From the NCBI GenBank assembly GCA_026999335.1, contig JALTPW010000736.1:1-8765 (forward strand): a stretch of 8,765 bases of DNA, written 5' to 3'. Of this stretch, positions 1 through 6,781 are shown piece by piece (the stretch's first letter is position 1; every line of letters starts with the position of its first letter). A program made the translations under genes and the position numbers. Source of the DNA: Chromatiales bacterium. Lineage in GTDB: Bacteria; Pseudomonadota; Gammaproteobacteria; SZUA-152. The notes beneath the pieces are model-generated. The model was not told the origin of the DNA. It saw only the letters and a program-made list of their open reading frames with translations, and made no database searches.

Positions 1-1754
1 TGGTGGCACTGGGCACCGGCACCGCCTGGGCCTATTCCACCCTGGTGTTGCTGTGGCCGGCGCTGGTGCCCGAGTCGGCGCGGCATCTGTATTTCGAGGC
101 TGCGGCTATCATCATCGCCCTTATCAATCTCGGAGGGGCGCTGGAGATGCGCGCGCGCGGCAAGACCTCCGAGGCCATCAAGCGTCTTATCGGCCTGACG
201 CCGAAGACCGCGCGGGTGGTGCGTGAGGGTCGCGAGCAGGACGTGCCCATCGAGCAGGTGGGCATCAACGAAACCCTGCGCGTGCGCCCTGGCGAGAAGA
301 TCCCGGTGGATGGCGTGATTATTGACGGTAGCACCACGGTGGACGAATCCATGCTGACCGGTGAGCCCATGCCGGTGCAGAAGGGCGGCGGCGACGAGGT
401 GGTGGGTGGCACCCTGAACAAGGTTGGCAGCTTTCTCATGCAGGCAAAACATGTGGGTGCCGACACGGCGCTGGCGCGCATCGTCGAGATGGTGCGTCAG
501 GCGCAGAACTCCAAGCCAGCCATCGGCCGCCTGGCCGACCGTATCGCCAGTGTGTTTGTACCTAGTGTGCTGATTATCGCCGTGCTCACCTGTCTTGCCT
601 GGTACAACTTCGGCCCCGATCCGCGTGTCAGCTACATGCTGGTGACCACCATGACCGTACTCATTATCGCCTGCCCCTGTGCCCTGGGACTGGCCACGCC
701 CATCGCCATCATGGTGGGGGTGGGCAAGGCGGCGGAGCAGGGTATCCTGATCCGCAACGGTGAGGCTTTGCAGCGGGCCGGCGCCCTGGATACGGTGGTG
801 CTGGACAAGACCGGTACCGTCACCGAGGGTCGCCCGGCGCTGACCGCCGTGGTGCCCGGTTCCGACTTCGATGAGACGGAGTTGCTGCGTCTGGCGGCCG
901 CCATCGAGCAGGGTTCCGAGCACCCGCTGGCCGAGGCGGTGCTGCAAGCGGCGCGGGAGCGGGACATGGTATGGCCGGCGCTAGAGGGTTTCGCTGCCGT
1001 CGAAGGTCTGGGCGTGCGCGGGTGCGTGGAAGGCCGTGCGGTGTTGTTCGGCAATGCCAGACTGATGGCGGACAACGGCATTGAGCCCGGCGGGTTGGTG
1101 GCGCGTGCCGAGGCCCTGGCCTTCGATGCGCAGACGCCCATGTTTCTTGCCGTGGATGGCCGGATTGCCGGCCTGCTGGCGGTCAGCGATCCCGTCAAGG
1201 CCGACTCCCGCGAGGCCATAGTCCGTTTACAGGCCAGGGGTATCCGCGTGGTGTTGTTGACCGGCGACAACCGCGCCACGGCCGAGGCGGTGGCGCGCAC
1301 GGTGGGCGTGGATGAGGTGATCGCCGAGGTACTGCCGGGTGAGAAGGCCGACAGGGTGGCTATGTTGCAGGACGAGGGGTATGTGGTGGGCATGGTGGGT
1401 GACGGCATCAACGACGCCCCGGCGCTGGCACGCGCCGACGTGGGTTTCGCCATCGGCACCGGCACCGATGTGGCCATTGAGAGCGCCGATGTCACTCTGA
1501 TGCGTGGCTCTTTGCACGGTGTTGCCGACGCCATCGCCGTTTCCCGCGCCACGTTGCGTAACATCAAGCAGAACCTGTTCGGCGCTTTCATCTACAACGT
1601 GGTGGGTATCCCGGTGGCGGCGGGAGTGCTGTATCCCTTTGGTGGGCCGCTGCTCAACCCGGTGATTGCTGGCGCCGCCATGGCCCTGTCCTCAGTGACC
1701 GTGGTCAGCAATGCCAATCGGCTGCGTTTTTTCCGACCAGGAGACCGCGCATGA
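1..1754 (+). CDS. copA: Cu(+)-exporting P1B-type ATPase, 5'-truncated by window edge
   Basis: This is the inner-membrane pump that exports cytoplasmic Cu(+) using ATP. The frame is open from the left edge. The codon at 3 is GTG, read here as an internal Val, because 'VALGTGTAWAYS' is the usual first core helix of CopA proteins; the N-terminal metal-binding domain(s) and first helices lie outside the window. Counting from position 3, in order: two membrane helices (about 1-22 and 29-48), actuator domain with TGEP (119-122), helix 3 (about 181-203), helix 4 with the CPC metal site (224-226), phosphorylation motif DKTGT (268-272), nucleotide-domain HP pair (307-308), hinge GDGINDAP (466-473), and the last two helices carrying YN (531-532) and M-x-x-SS (560-564). 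CPC with YN and MxxSS is the known signature of the Cu(+)/Ag(+) subgroup. The stop overlaps the next start as ATGA. A CcoI/FixI role in cbb3 oxidase assembly is less likely, since no cco genes are visible. Confidence 0.95.
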   Translation, partial: VALGTGTAWAYSTLVLLWPALVPESARHLYFEAAAIIIALINLGGALEMRARGKTSEAIKRLIGLTPKTARVVREGREQDVPIEQVGINETLRVRPGEKIPVDGVIIDGSTTVDESMLTGEPMPVQKGGGDEVVGGTLNKVGSFLMQAKHVGADTALARIVEMVRQAQNSKPAIGRLADRIASVFVPSVLIIAVLTCLAWYNFGPDPRVSYMLVTTMTVLIIACPCALGLATPIAIMVGVGKAAEQGILIRNGEALQRAGALDTVVLDKTGTVTEGRPALTAVVPGSDFDETELLRLAAAIEQGSEHPLAEAVLQAARERDMVWPALEGFAAVEGLGVRGCVEGRAVLFGNARLMADNGIEPGGLVARAEALAFDAQTPMFLAVDGRIAGLLAVSDPVKADSREAIVRLQARGIRVVLLTGDNRATAEAVARTVGVDEVIAEVLPGEKADRVAMLQDEGYVVGMVGDGINDAPALARADVGFAIGTGTDVAIESADVTLMRGSLHGVADAIAVSRATLRNIKQNLFGAFIYNVVGIPVAAGVLYPFGGPLLNPVIAGAAMALSSVTVVSNANRLRFFRPGDRA

Positions 1755-1834
1755 GCTGGCTGGTGAATCTGCTCGGGCTGGCGCTGATCGGGTTTATTGT
1801 CTGGTGGTTCTGGCTGACGCCGCGACGGCAGTGA
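1751..1834 (+). CDS. 27-residue single-pass membrane peptide coupled to copA
   Basis: The ATG shares bases with the TGA of the ATPase gene (ATGA, 1751-1754), the usual arrangement for translational coupling. The product, MSWLVNLLGLALIGFIVWWF followed by WLTPRRQ, is one hydrophobic helix with a Trp/Phe cluster and a positive C-terminus, predicting a single inner-membrane span with the C-terminal tail in the cytoplasm by the positive-inside rule. From memory, similar 'IVWWFWL' helices occur as N-terminal anchors of small cupredoxin-domain proteins encoded next to copper ATPases, so this may be the surviving anchor of a truncated cupredoxin gene. It could equally be an intact small protein accompanying the pump. 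Only 28 bp separate its stop from the REP-doublet element at 1863, so an insertion or deletion there could have removed the rest. The reading frame is certain; expression and function are inference. Confidence 0.55.
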   Translation: MSWLVNLLGLALIGFIVWWFWLTPRRQ

Positions 1835-1862
1835 GGCTTGGGCCGTCATGGTGCACCCCATC

Positions 1863-2034
1863 GTAGGAGCGGGCCATGCCCGCGATGGGTGTTTTTCAAC
1901 GAAAAGAATTAACACAAAGGCGCAGAGGATGCAGAGAAAACCCTTTTACGAACTTTGTGTTCTCTGCACCTCTGCGACCGCTGCGTTTCATATCAATTTC
2001 GCTAAAATTCATCGCGGGCATGGCCCGCTCCTAC
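1863..2034. repeat. REP-doublet (REPIN-like) element A with dyad core
   Basis: Two copies of a 24-bp sequence beginning GTAGGAGCGGGC lie in perfect inverted orientation at 1863-1886 and 2011-2034. Each arm is itself a hairpin (GCGGGC-CAT-GCCCGC). A GTAGG-type head followed by a GC-rich palindrome is the recognised form of REP sequences, and inverted REP pairs are called REPINs. Between them is an 81-bp core (1909-1989) with its own imperfect dyad: CGCAGAGGATGCAGAGAA at 1921-1938 pairs with TTCTCTGCACCTCTGCG at 1960-1976. No transposase is encoded, so it would be mobilised in trans if at all. It sits between convergent genes, where the hairpins could help stop transcription from both sides; the T-run at 1893-1897 follows the left arm on the plus strand. 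Confidence 0.85.
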
Positions 2035-2075
2035 AAAAACACTCCCCGGGTATCACTGGTTCGGTGGCGAAAGGC

Positions 2076-3764
2076 TTAGGTCTTAAACCTGTCCGTCAGG
2101 TCGCGCAGCTGCGTGGCTAGGCGGGTCAGATCCTCGCTGGCCCGGGCGACCTGCTCGGAGCCGCCGACGGCGGCATCCGTGCACTGGCTGATCTGCTGGA
2201 TGTTCCGGTTCACCTCTTCGGCGACATGACTCTGCTCGTCGGCGGCGCTGGCGATCTGTGTGTTGAGGTCGCTGATCTCCTCGATAGCGGTGTTGATGTT
2301 TTGCAGTGAGTCATTGACCCGGCTGGCGTTTTCCACCCCGGCCTGACTCTGCGCCTGGTTTTCATTCATTACCTTGACCGCTTCCTGGGCGCGCGACTGC
2401 AGGCGTTCGATCATGTTTTGAATCTCCTGCGTGGACTCCTGTGTGCGGCTTGCCAGAGTGCGGACTTCATCGGCCACCACGGCGAAACCGCGTCCTTGTT
2501 CACCGGCGCGGGCGGCTTCGATGGCGGCGTTGAGGGCCAGCAGATTGGTCTGTTCGGCAATGCCTTTAATGACGTCCAGCACGCCGCCGATCTCATTGGA
2601 TTCCGACTGCAACTGATGGATGACGGCAGAGGCCTTTTGGATTTCGTTGGCGAGATTGTCCATGGCGTCGATGTTGCCATTGACGATGCTGCGTCCGTTG
2701 CCGGCCTCCCGGTTGGCCTTGTCGGCCGTTGTTGCTGCCTGTTTCGTATTGTGTGCAACCTCCTGTACCGCTGCGGCCATCTCGTTGATGGCGGTCGCCA
2801 GCTGGTCGGTCTGCATCTGCTGTTCGGTGATTTCGGTGTTGGATTTTTCGGCAATCTGGGAGAGTTGCCGGGCTGAGCCCGTCAGGCTGTCCGTTGAACC
2901 CTTGATATCACCCATCAGGTGTTGCAGCTTGCCGACAAAAAGGTTGAACCAGTGGGCGACTTCGCCGAGTTCATCCTTGCGGCTTTCATCGAGGCGTCGA
3001 GTCAGGTCGCCGTCACCCTCGGCAATCTCCTGCAGGGCGGTGGCCAGTTGCTCGAGTTTTTTGCCGATGGTCCTTTTGTAGATGAAATAGAGCGAGGCAA
3101 ATATGAGCAAAGCGGTGGCGAGCAGGAAGCCGGTGATTTCATTGCTCAGCGTCGTGCCATTGGCGAGCGACTGATCAATGGGCAGGGCGACTTCCAGTAC
3201 GCCACGGACATCATTGAGCTGCCAGTCGTTTTTGGGTGTGTCGGCGCGGGAATTGTGACAGTCGACGCAGGCCTGGTTGACCATCCGGTCGGCGATGGCG
3301 ACGCGTACCATGGTTTTGCCGTCGATTTCTTCGGCGCGGCTGAAAACCGTATCGGGGTTTTGGCTGAGGGCGCGCCAGGCCTCTCTGCCGAAGTTGTCCA
3401 TCTGGCGGTTTTCGCGATTGGGGAACGGGAAGGCCGAGTAAAGATGGATGGAAATGCCCTGTTCCTCGAGCAGGCCGCTGAGGTCATGGATCATGGTCGC
3501 TGGCAGGGGGATGCTGTCGGGGCTGGCCTGGTGATCGATGGCCGGGGAAATGTCATTTGTGCCGGCGATCTTCTTGATCACGTTCTTGGTGTAATAGGCG
3601 CGCAGTGTCTTAAATTGCTGCACGGTGATTTCGGCTTGGGCAATGGCCTCCTGCTCGGTATTGTTGCGCACCATATTGGGAATCATCAGTGCCAGGACGA
3701 TGATGCAGACGGTGAAAATCAGGCTGACCGGTGTGAACAGCTGCCAGAACAAGGATTTCTTCAT
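2076..3764 (-). CDS. Methyl-accepting chemotaxis protein with periplasmic c-type heme (DUF3365/Tll0287-like) sensor domain
   Basis: This is a complete 562-residue transmembrane chemoreceptor that would signal to CheA/CheW and bias the flagellar motor. Helix 1 is at about 10-32, the periplasmic sensor at about 33-208, helix 2 at about 210-228, HAMP at about 229-283, and the coiled-coil signalling domain from about 300 to the end. The hairpin tip (about 404-441) carries the near-invariant EQTNLLALNAAIEAARAGEQ stretch. The sensor contains YYTKNVI (57-63) and CVDCH (166-170; bases 3255-3269), a canonical CxxCH site for covalent heme c. Both are typical of DUF3365 domains, known from heme-containing sensor proteins. 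Heme attachment fits the periplasmic location. The natural signal (redox state, O2, NO or another ligand) is inference. No CheB/CheR-docking pentapeptide is seen; the protein ends DRFKT. The start is preceded only by a weak Shine-Dalgarno match, and a sigma-28-type promoter lies upstream. No other chemotaxis gene is in the window. Confidence 0.93.
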   Translation of the reverse strand: MKKSLFWQLFTPVSLIFTVCIIVLALMIPNMVRNNTEQEAIAQAEITVQQFKTLRAYYTKNVIKKIAGTNDISPAIDHQASPDSIPLPATMIHDLSGLLEEQGISIHLYSAFPFPNRENRQMDNFGREAWRALSQNPDTVFSRAEEIDGKTMVRVAIADRMVNQACVDCHNSRADTPKNDWQLNDVRGVLEVALPIDQSLANGTTLSNEITGFLLATALLIFASLYFIYKRTIGKKLEQLATALQEIAEGDGDLTRRLDESRKDELGEVAHWFNLFVGKLQHLMGDIKGSTDSLTGSARQLSQIAEKSNTEITEQQMQTDQLATAINEMAAAVQEVAHNTKQAATTADKANREAGNGRSIVNGNIDAMDNLANEIQKASAVIHQLQSESNEIGGVLDVIKGIAEQTNLLALNAAIEAARAGEQGRGFAVVADEVRTLASRTQESTQEIQNMIERLQSRAQEAVKVMNENQAQSQAGVENASRVNDSLQNINTAIEEISDLNTQIASAADEQSHVAEEVNRNIQQISQCTDAAVGGSEQVARASEDLTRLATQLRDLTDRFKT

Positions 3765-3833
3765 GGTATGAATCCCGGAATAAATTGATAGATGGATAAC
3801 GGATATATGAGCAGATATATATAAGCAAAAAGA

Positions 3834-3860
3834 GTATCGGCAGTATGGAGATGGACTTTA
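3834..3860 (-). promoter_or_regulatory. Sigma-28 (FliA)-type promoter for the chemoreceptor gene
   Basis: Reading the minus strand, TAAA (3860-3857) is followed by exactly 15 bases and then GCCGATAC (3841-3834). The known FliA consensus is TAAA-N15-GCCGATAA, so 11 of 12 positions match with ideal spacing. The start codon at 3764 is about 70 bases downstream, leaving a 5' leader of roughly 60 bases. This puts the receptor under late flagellar control, as is usual for methyl-accepting chemotaxis genes. The match was found by eye and no start site has been mapped. Confidence 0.78.
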
Positions 3861-4049
3861 GGAGACTGCCTGGCGGTCAATCTGCAACACAGGAAATATA
3901 TGGAAATATCCTTTTCTGCTGGATGTAGAATTTCTGTGCCGTCGCCGCCGGGTGAGCATCTGTTATTATTGCCGTCTGTCTTCAACCTAAATCAATCCGT
4001 TGAATCTACTGCGAACGCCTACGGCACAAAATCCGCGACGAGGAACCCC

Positions 4050-5900
4050 ATGCCTGAATACCGCTCCCGCACTTCCACCCATGGCCGCAACATGGCCGGT
4101 GCCCGCGCTTTGTGGCGCGCCACCGGCATGAAAGACGGCGACTTCGACAAGCCTATCATCGCCATTGCCAATTCCTTCACCCAGTTTGTGCCCGGTCATG
4201 TCCATTTAAAGGACATGGGCCAGTTGGTGGCGCGTGAGGTGGAAAAGGCCGGTGGCGTGGCCAAGGAATTCAACACCATTGCCATCGATGACGGTATCGC
4301 CATGGGCCATAGCGGCATGCTCTATTCGCTGCCCTCACGCGAGATCATCGCCGACTCGGTGGAATACATGGTGAACGCCCACTGTGCCGATGCCCTGGTG
4401 TGTATCTCCAATTGCGACAAGATCACTCCCGGCATGCTCAATGCCGCATTGCGTTTGAACATCCCCGCCATTTTTGTTTCCGGCGGGCCGATGGAATCGG
4501 GCAAGGCGGTGATTGATGGCCAGGAGGTGCACCTGGATCTGGTGGATGCCATGGTCAGTGCTGCCGATGCCTCGGTGGATGACGATACGGTGATGCAACT
4601 GGAGCGTTCCGCCTGTCCCACCTGTGGTTCCTGTTCGGGTATGTTCACCGCCAATTCCATGAACTGCCTCACCGAGGCGCTGGGCCTGTCGCTGCCGGGC
4701 AATGGCTCGATGCTGGCCACCCATGCTGATCGCCGCCCGTTGTTTCTCGAAGCGGGGCGGCGCATTGTCGACATCGCCCGCGCCTGGTACGAGCGCGATG
4801 ATGCCTCGGTGCTGCCGCGCTCGGTGGCCAGTTTCGGCGCCTTCGAGAATGCCATGTCGCTGGACATCGCCATGGGCGGCTCCACCAACACCATCCTGCA
4901 CTTGTTGGCGGCGGCGGAAGAGGGCGCGGTGAAGTTCACCATGGATGACATCGACCGCCTGTCGCGGCGTGTGCCGCAGCTGTGCAAGGTGGCGCCCTCG
5001 ACACAGCAATATCACATGGAAGACGTGCATCGCGCCGGTGGCGTGATGGGTATCCTCGGTGAACTGGATCGTGCCGGTCTGCTCAACCGTGATCTGCCCA
5101 TGATTCACGCCGGGAGTTTGGCCGAGGCATTGGCGCAGTGGGATGTGATGCAGACCGGGGACGAGCAGGTGAAGATGTTTTTCCGCGCCGGCCCCGGTAA
5201 TGTGCCCACCCAGCAGGCCTTCAGCCAGGAAAAACGCTGGCCGTCGCTGGACGATGATCGTGCCGGGGGTTGCATCCGCAGCCTGGCGCATGCCTACAGC
5301 CGCGAGGGTGGCCTCGCCGTGCTCTACGGCAACATCGCCGAGGACGGCTGTGTGGTGAAGACCGCCGGGGTGGACGATTCCATCCTCACCTTCAGCGGTT
5401 CCGCGCGCATCTTCGAGAGCCAGGATGACGCTGTGTCGGCCATTCTTGGCGAGCGGATCCAGGCAGGCGATGTGCTTGTTATTCGCTACGAAGGCCCACG
5501 TGGGGGGCCGGGTATGCAGGAAATGCTGTATCCCACCAGCTATTTGAAATCGAAGGGACTGGGTAAGGTCTGTGCCCTGATCACCGATGGCCGCTTTTCC
5601 GGCGGTACCTCCGGCCTGTCCATCGGCCACGTCTCGCCCGAGGCCGCCGAGGGCGGCGCCATCGGGCTGGTGAAAGAGGGTGACCGGATCGAGATCGACA
5701 TCCCTAATCGGCGTATTCGCCTGGCGATCCCCGACGAGGAGCTGGTGGCGCGGCGTGTGGCCATGGTGGCGAAGGGGAAGGCGGCGTGGAAGCCGGTGGA
5801 TCGTGACCGCCAGGTATCCGCCGCCCTGCGCGCCTATGCGGTGTTTGCCACTTCCGCCTCACGCGGTGCGGTGCGGGATGTCAGCCAGATCGAGAAATAG
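4050..5900 (+). CDS. ilvD: Dihydroxy-acid dehydratase
   Basis: This cytoplasmic iron-sulfur enzyme dehydrates 2,3-dihydroxy-isovalerate and 2,3-dihydroxy-3-methylvalerate to the 2-keto acids that precede valine, leucine (via ketoisovalerate) and isoleucine. The frame is open from 3900, but the ATG at 4050 is chosen because it gives 616 residues beginning MPEYRSRTSTHGRNMAGARA, collinear with E. coli IlvD (616 aa, MPKYRS...), and has GAGGAA at 4040-4045. Visible key residues: D81 (metal), C122-D-K124 in the NCDKITPGM signature (K124 is the carbamylated lysine of the family), C195 in CPTCGSC, and the second family signature around ITDGRFSGGTSG (from residue 511) with the catalytic serine near 517. 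No truncation or frameshift is seen. No ilv neighbour or leader-peptide attenuator is visible, so it appears to be a stand-alone unit divergent from the chemoreceptor. A weak TATTAT at 3964-3969 could be a -10, without a good -35. Confidence 0.98.
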   Translation: MPEYRSRTSTHGRNMAGARALWRATGMKDGDFDKPIIAIANSFTQFVPGHVHLKDMGQLVAREVEKAGGVAKEFNTIAIDDGIAMGHSGMLYSLPSREIIADSVEYMVNAHCADALVCISNCDKITPGMLNAALRLNIPAIFVSGGPMESGKAVIDGQEVHLDLVDAMVSAADASVDDDTVMQLERSACPTCGSCSGMFTANSMNCLTEALGLSLPGNGSMLATHADRRPLFLEAGRRIVDIARAWYERDDASVLPRSVASFGAFENAMSLDIAMGGSTNTILHLLAAAEEGAVKFTMDDIDRLSRRVPQLCKVAPSTQQYHMEDVHRAGGVMGILGELDRAGLLNRDLPMIHAGSLAEALAQWDVMQTGDEQVKMFFRAGPGNVPTQQAFSQEKRWPSLDDDRAGGCIRSLAHAYSREGGLAVLYGNIAEDGCVVKTAGVDDSILTFSGSARIFESQDDAVSAILGERIQAGDVLVIRYEGPRGGPGMQEMLYPTSYLKSKGLGKVCALITDGRFSGGTSGLSIGHVSPEAAEGGAIGLVKEGDRIEIDIPNRRIRLAIPDEELVARRVAMVAKGKAAWKPVDRDRQVSAALRAYAVFATSASRGAVRDVSQIEK

Positions 5901-5920
5901 GTGCGCTGCCCCTGACGGCC

Positions 5921-6006
5921 CCCTACAAAAAACCTGGTAGGGTGGGCAGATTTTTCATGCCCACGTGGAATATGCGTCAACCGCGTGGGCACAGTGACCA
6001 CCCTAC
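5921..6006. repeat. Dyad element downstream of ilvD (70-bp nested inverted repeat plus overlapping hairpin)
   Basis: GTAGGGTGG (5937-5945) is matched by CCACCCTAC (5998-6006). Nested inside, TGCCCACGTGG (5958-5968) pairs with CCGCGTGGGCA (5981-5991) with one mismatch, so the whole 70 bp can fold into one long interrupted hairpin. CCCTAC at 5921-5926 can instead pair with GTAGGG at 5937-5942, an alternative 6-bp stem that excludes the outer pairing. GTAGGGTGGGCA-type dyads recur between genes in many proteobacteria, so this is probably a dispersed non-autonomous repeat that may also act as the ilvD 3' processing or termination structure. No run of T follows it directly. The rest of the gene-free stretch (6007-6200) shows only an AT-rich patch at 6047-6065 and no supported gene. 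Confidence 0.65.
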
Positions 6007-6208
6007 ATGCATGGCTTTGTAAGTTTTATCTGTCCCCTGATTCTGGATTAAAAATTTATTATTTCAATGGATTGCGCAGAAACGTAGCCTGATGAGATGG
6101 TCTCCTCCCCCCTCCAAAAGGCGTCGTAATGCGCCGCTGTGGAACGCATCTCCGCGCCTTGATGGGGGCGCTCGGGTCATCCGTCGTGGCCCGGGGGCCG
6201 CTCCAAAA

Positions 6209-6548
6209 TCAGGTGGTCTAAATCCCATCCCGTTTGTCCGCCGCGTCCGTAGTATTCTGCAACAGTGTCGCTACGGTCATCGGTTCGACGCCACCGGGCA
6301 CCGGAGTAATCCATCCGGCCCGTTCGCGGGCGGCCTCGAAGCCGGTATCACCCACCAGTTTGCCGGTCTCGTTGCGATTCATGGCCACATCGATGACGAT
6401 GGTGCCGGGTTTGATCCACTTGGCTGGGACGATGCCACGCCTGCCCACTGCCAGAAAATCGGCACGTCGCAATGCGTGATGAGCTGGCGTGCAGGGCATC
6501 AGTGCTGGAGGATAGCCCACAGGGCACGACCTGGCGGCGGGAATAACC
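6209..6548 (-). pseudogene. folD: Decayed duplicate of the folD 3' half
   Basis: The minus strand of 6209-6475 encodes RRADF-LAVGRRGIVPAKWI... through ...PVPGGVEPMTVATL, clearly homologous to residues 201 to the end of the intact FolD at 6782-7648. DNA identity is high: most substitutions are scattered single bases. Damage seen: a C-to-T change makes TAG at 6218-6220, three codons before the ancestral TGA (6209-6211); a 6-bp deletion removes two codons in the RRADLLVVAV segment; GVGPMT has become GVEPMT. Before RRAD the sequence jumps to a PCTP segment (FolD residues 140-143), an internal deletion of about 55 codons, and homology then fades with frame loss toward 6548. The 6476-6548 part is tentative. 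No start codon or N-terminal half exists. It ends about 10 bp before REP-doublet element B. Confidence 0.85.
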
Positions 6549-6557
6549 GCTGTGCCG

Positions 6558-6778
6558 GTAGGAGCGGGCCATGCCCGCGATAGGTTTTTCTGAGAAGGAA
6601 AAGAAACACAGAGACCGCGGAGGTGCAGAGGACGCAGGGATTATTGAAAGGGTTTTCTCTGCGTCTCTGTGACCTCCGTGTTAATCGATGTTGTCGAAAA
6701 AAGCACCTATGGAAGGCGCCCCTATAAGTGTTTTGACCCAACCTGGGCACGGAAGCTATCGCGGGCATGGCCCGCTCC
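6558..6778. repeat. REP-doublet (REPIN-like) element B with inverted core
   Basis: The left REP arm (6558-6581) is identical to the 24-bp arm of the element at 1863. The right arm (6758-6778) keeps the first 21 bp of the inverted copy and ends three bases before the folD stop codon. The 82-bp core (6603-6684) is homologous to the core of the other element but read from the opposite strand: both contain TTAACAC, then GCAGAGAAAACCCTTT, then CTCTGCACCTC and end in GTTTC. About 70 bp of extra, non-matching sequence (6688-6757) separates core and right arm, so the element is 221 bp rather than 172 bp. It separates the intact folD from its decayed copy. No protein is encoded. Confidence 0.82.
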
Positions 6779-6781
6779 AAA

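Noticed and set aside
2035..2075. Dedicated terminator for the chemoreceptor gene
   Set aside because: No convincing stem followed by a T-run was found on the minus strand before the REP element; the REP hairpin itself is the better candidate.
2919..3788. Long plus-strand frame opposite the chemoreceptor (289 codons)
   Set aside because: It is fully antisense to a well-supported gene, has no recognisable domain, and reflects the codon bias of the opposite strand.
3900..4049. N-terminal extension of ilvD from the ATG at 3900
   Set aside because: The ATG at 4050 gives the exact family length and N-terminus and has GAGGAA upstream; the extra 50 residues have no family counterpart.
4335..5630. 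Long minus-strand frame opposite ilvD (431 codons)
   Set aside because: It is a GC-rich shadow frame of ilvD with low-complexity composition and no family resemblance.
6181..6204. A third REP arm next to the folD pseudogene (GTGGCCCGGGGGCCGCTCC)
   Set aside because: Only the last few bases match the REP tail; the palindrome is different, so at most a degraded remnant.
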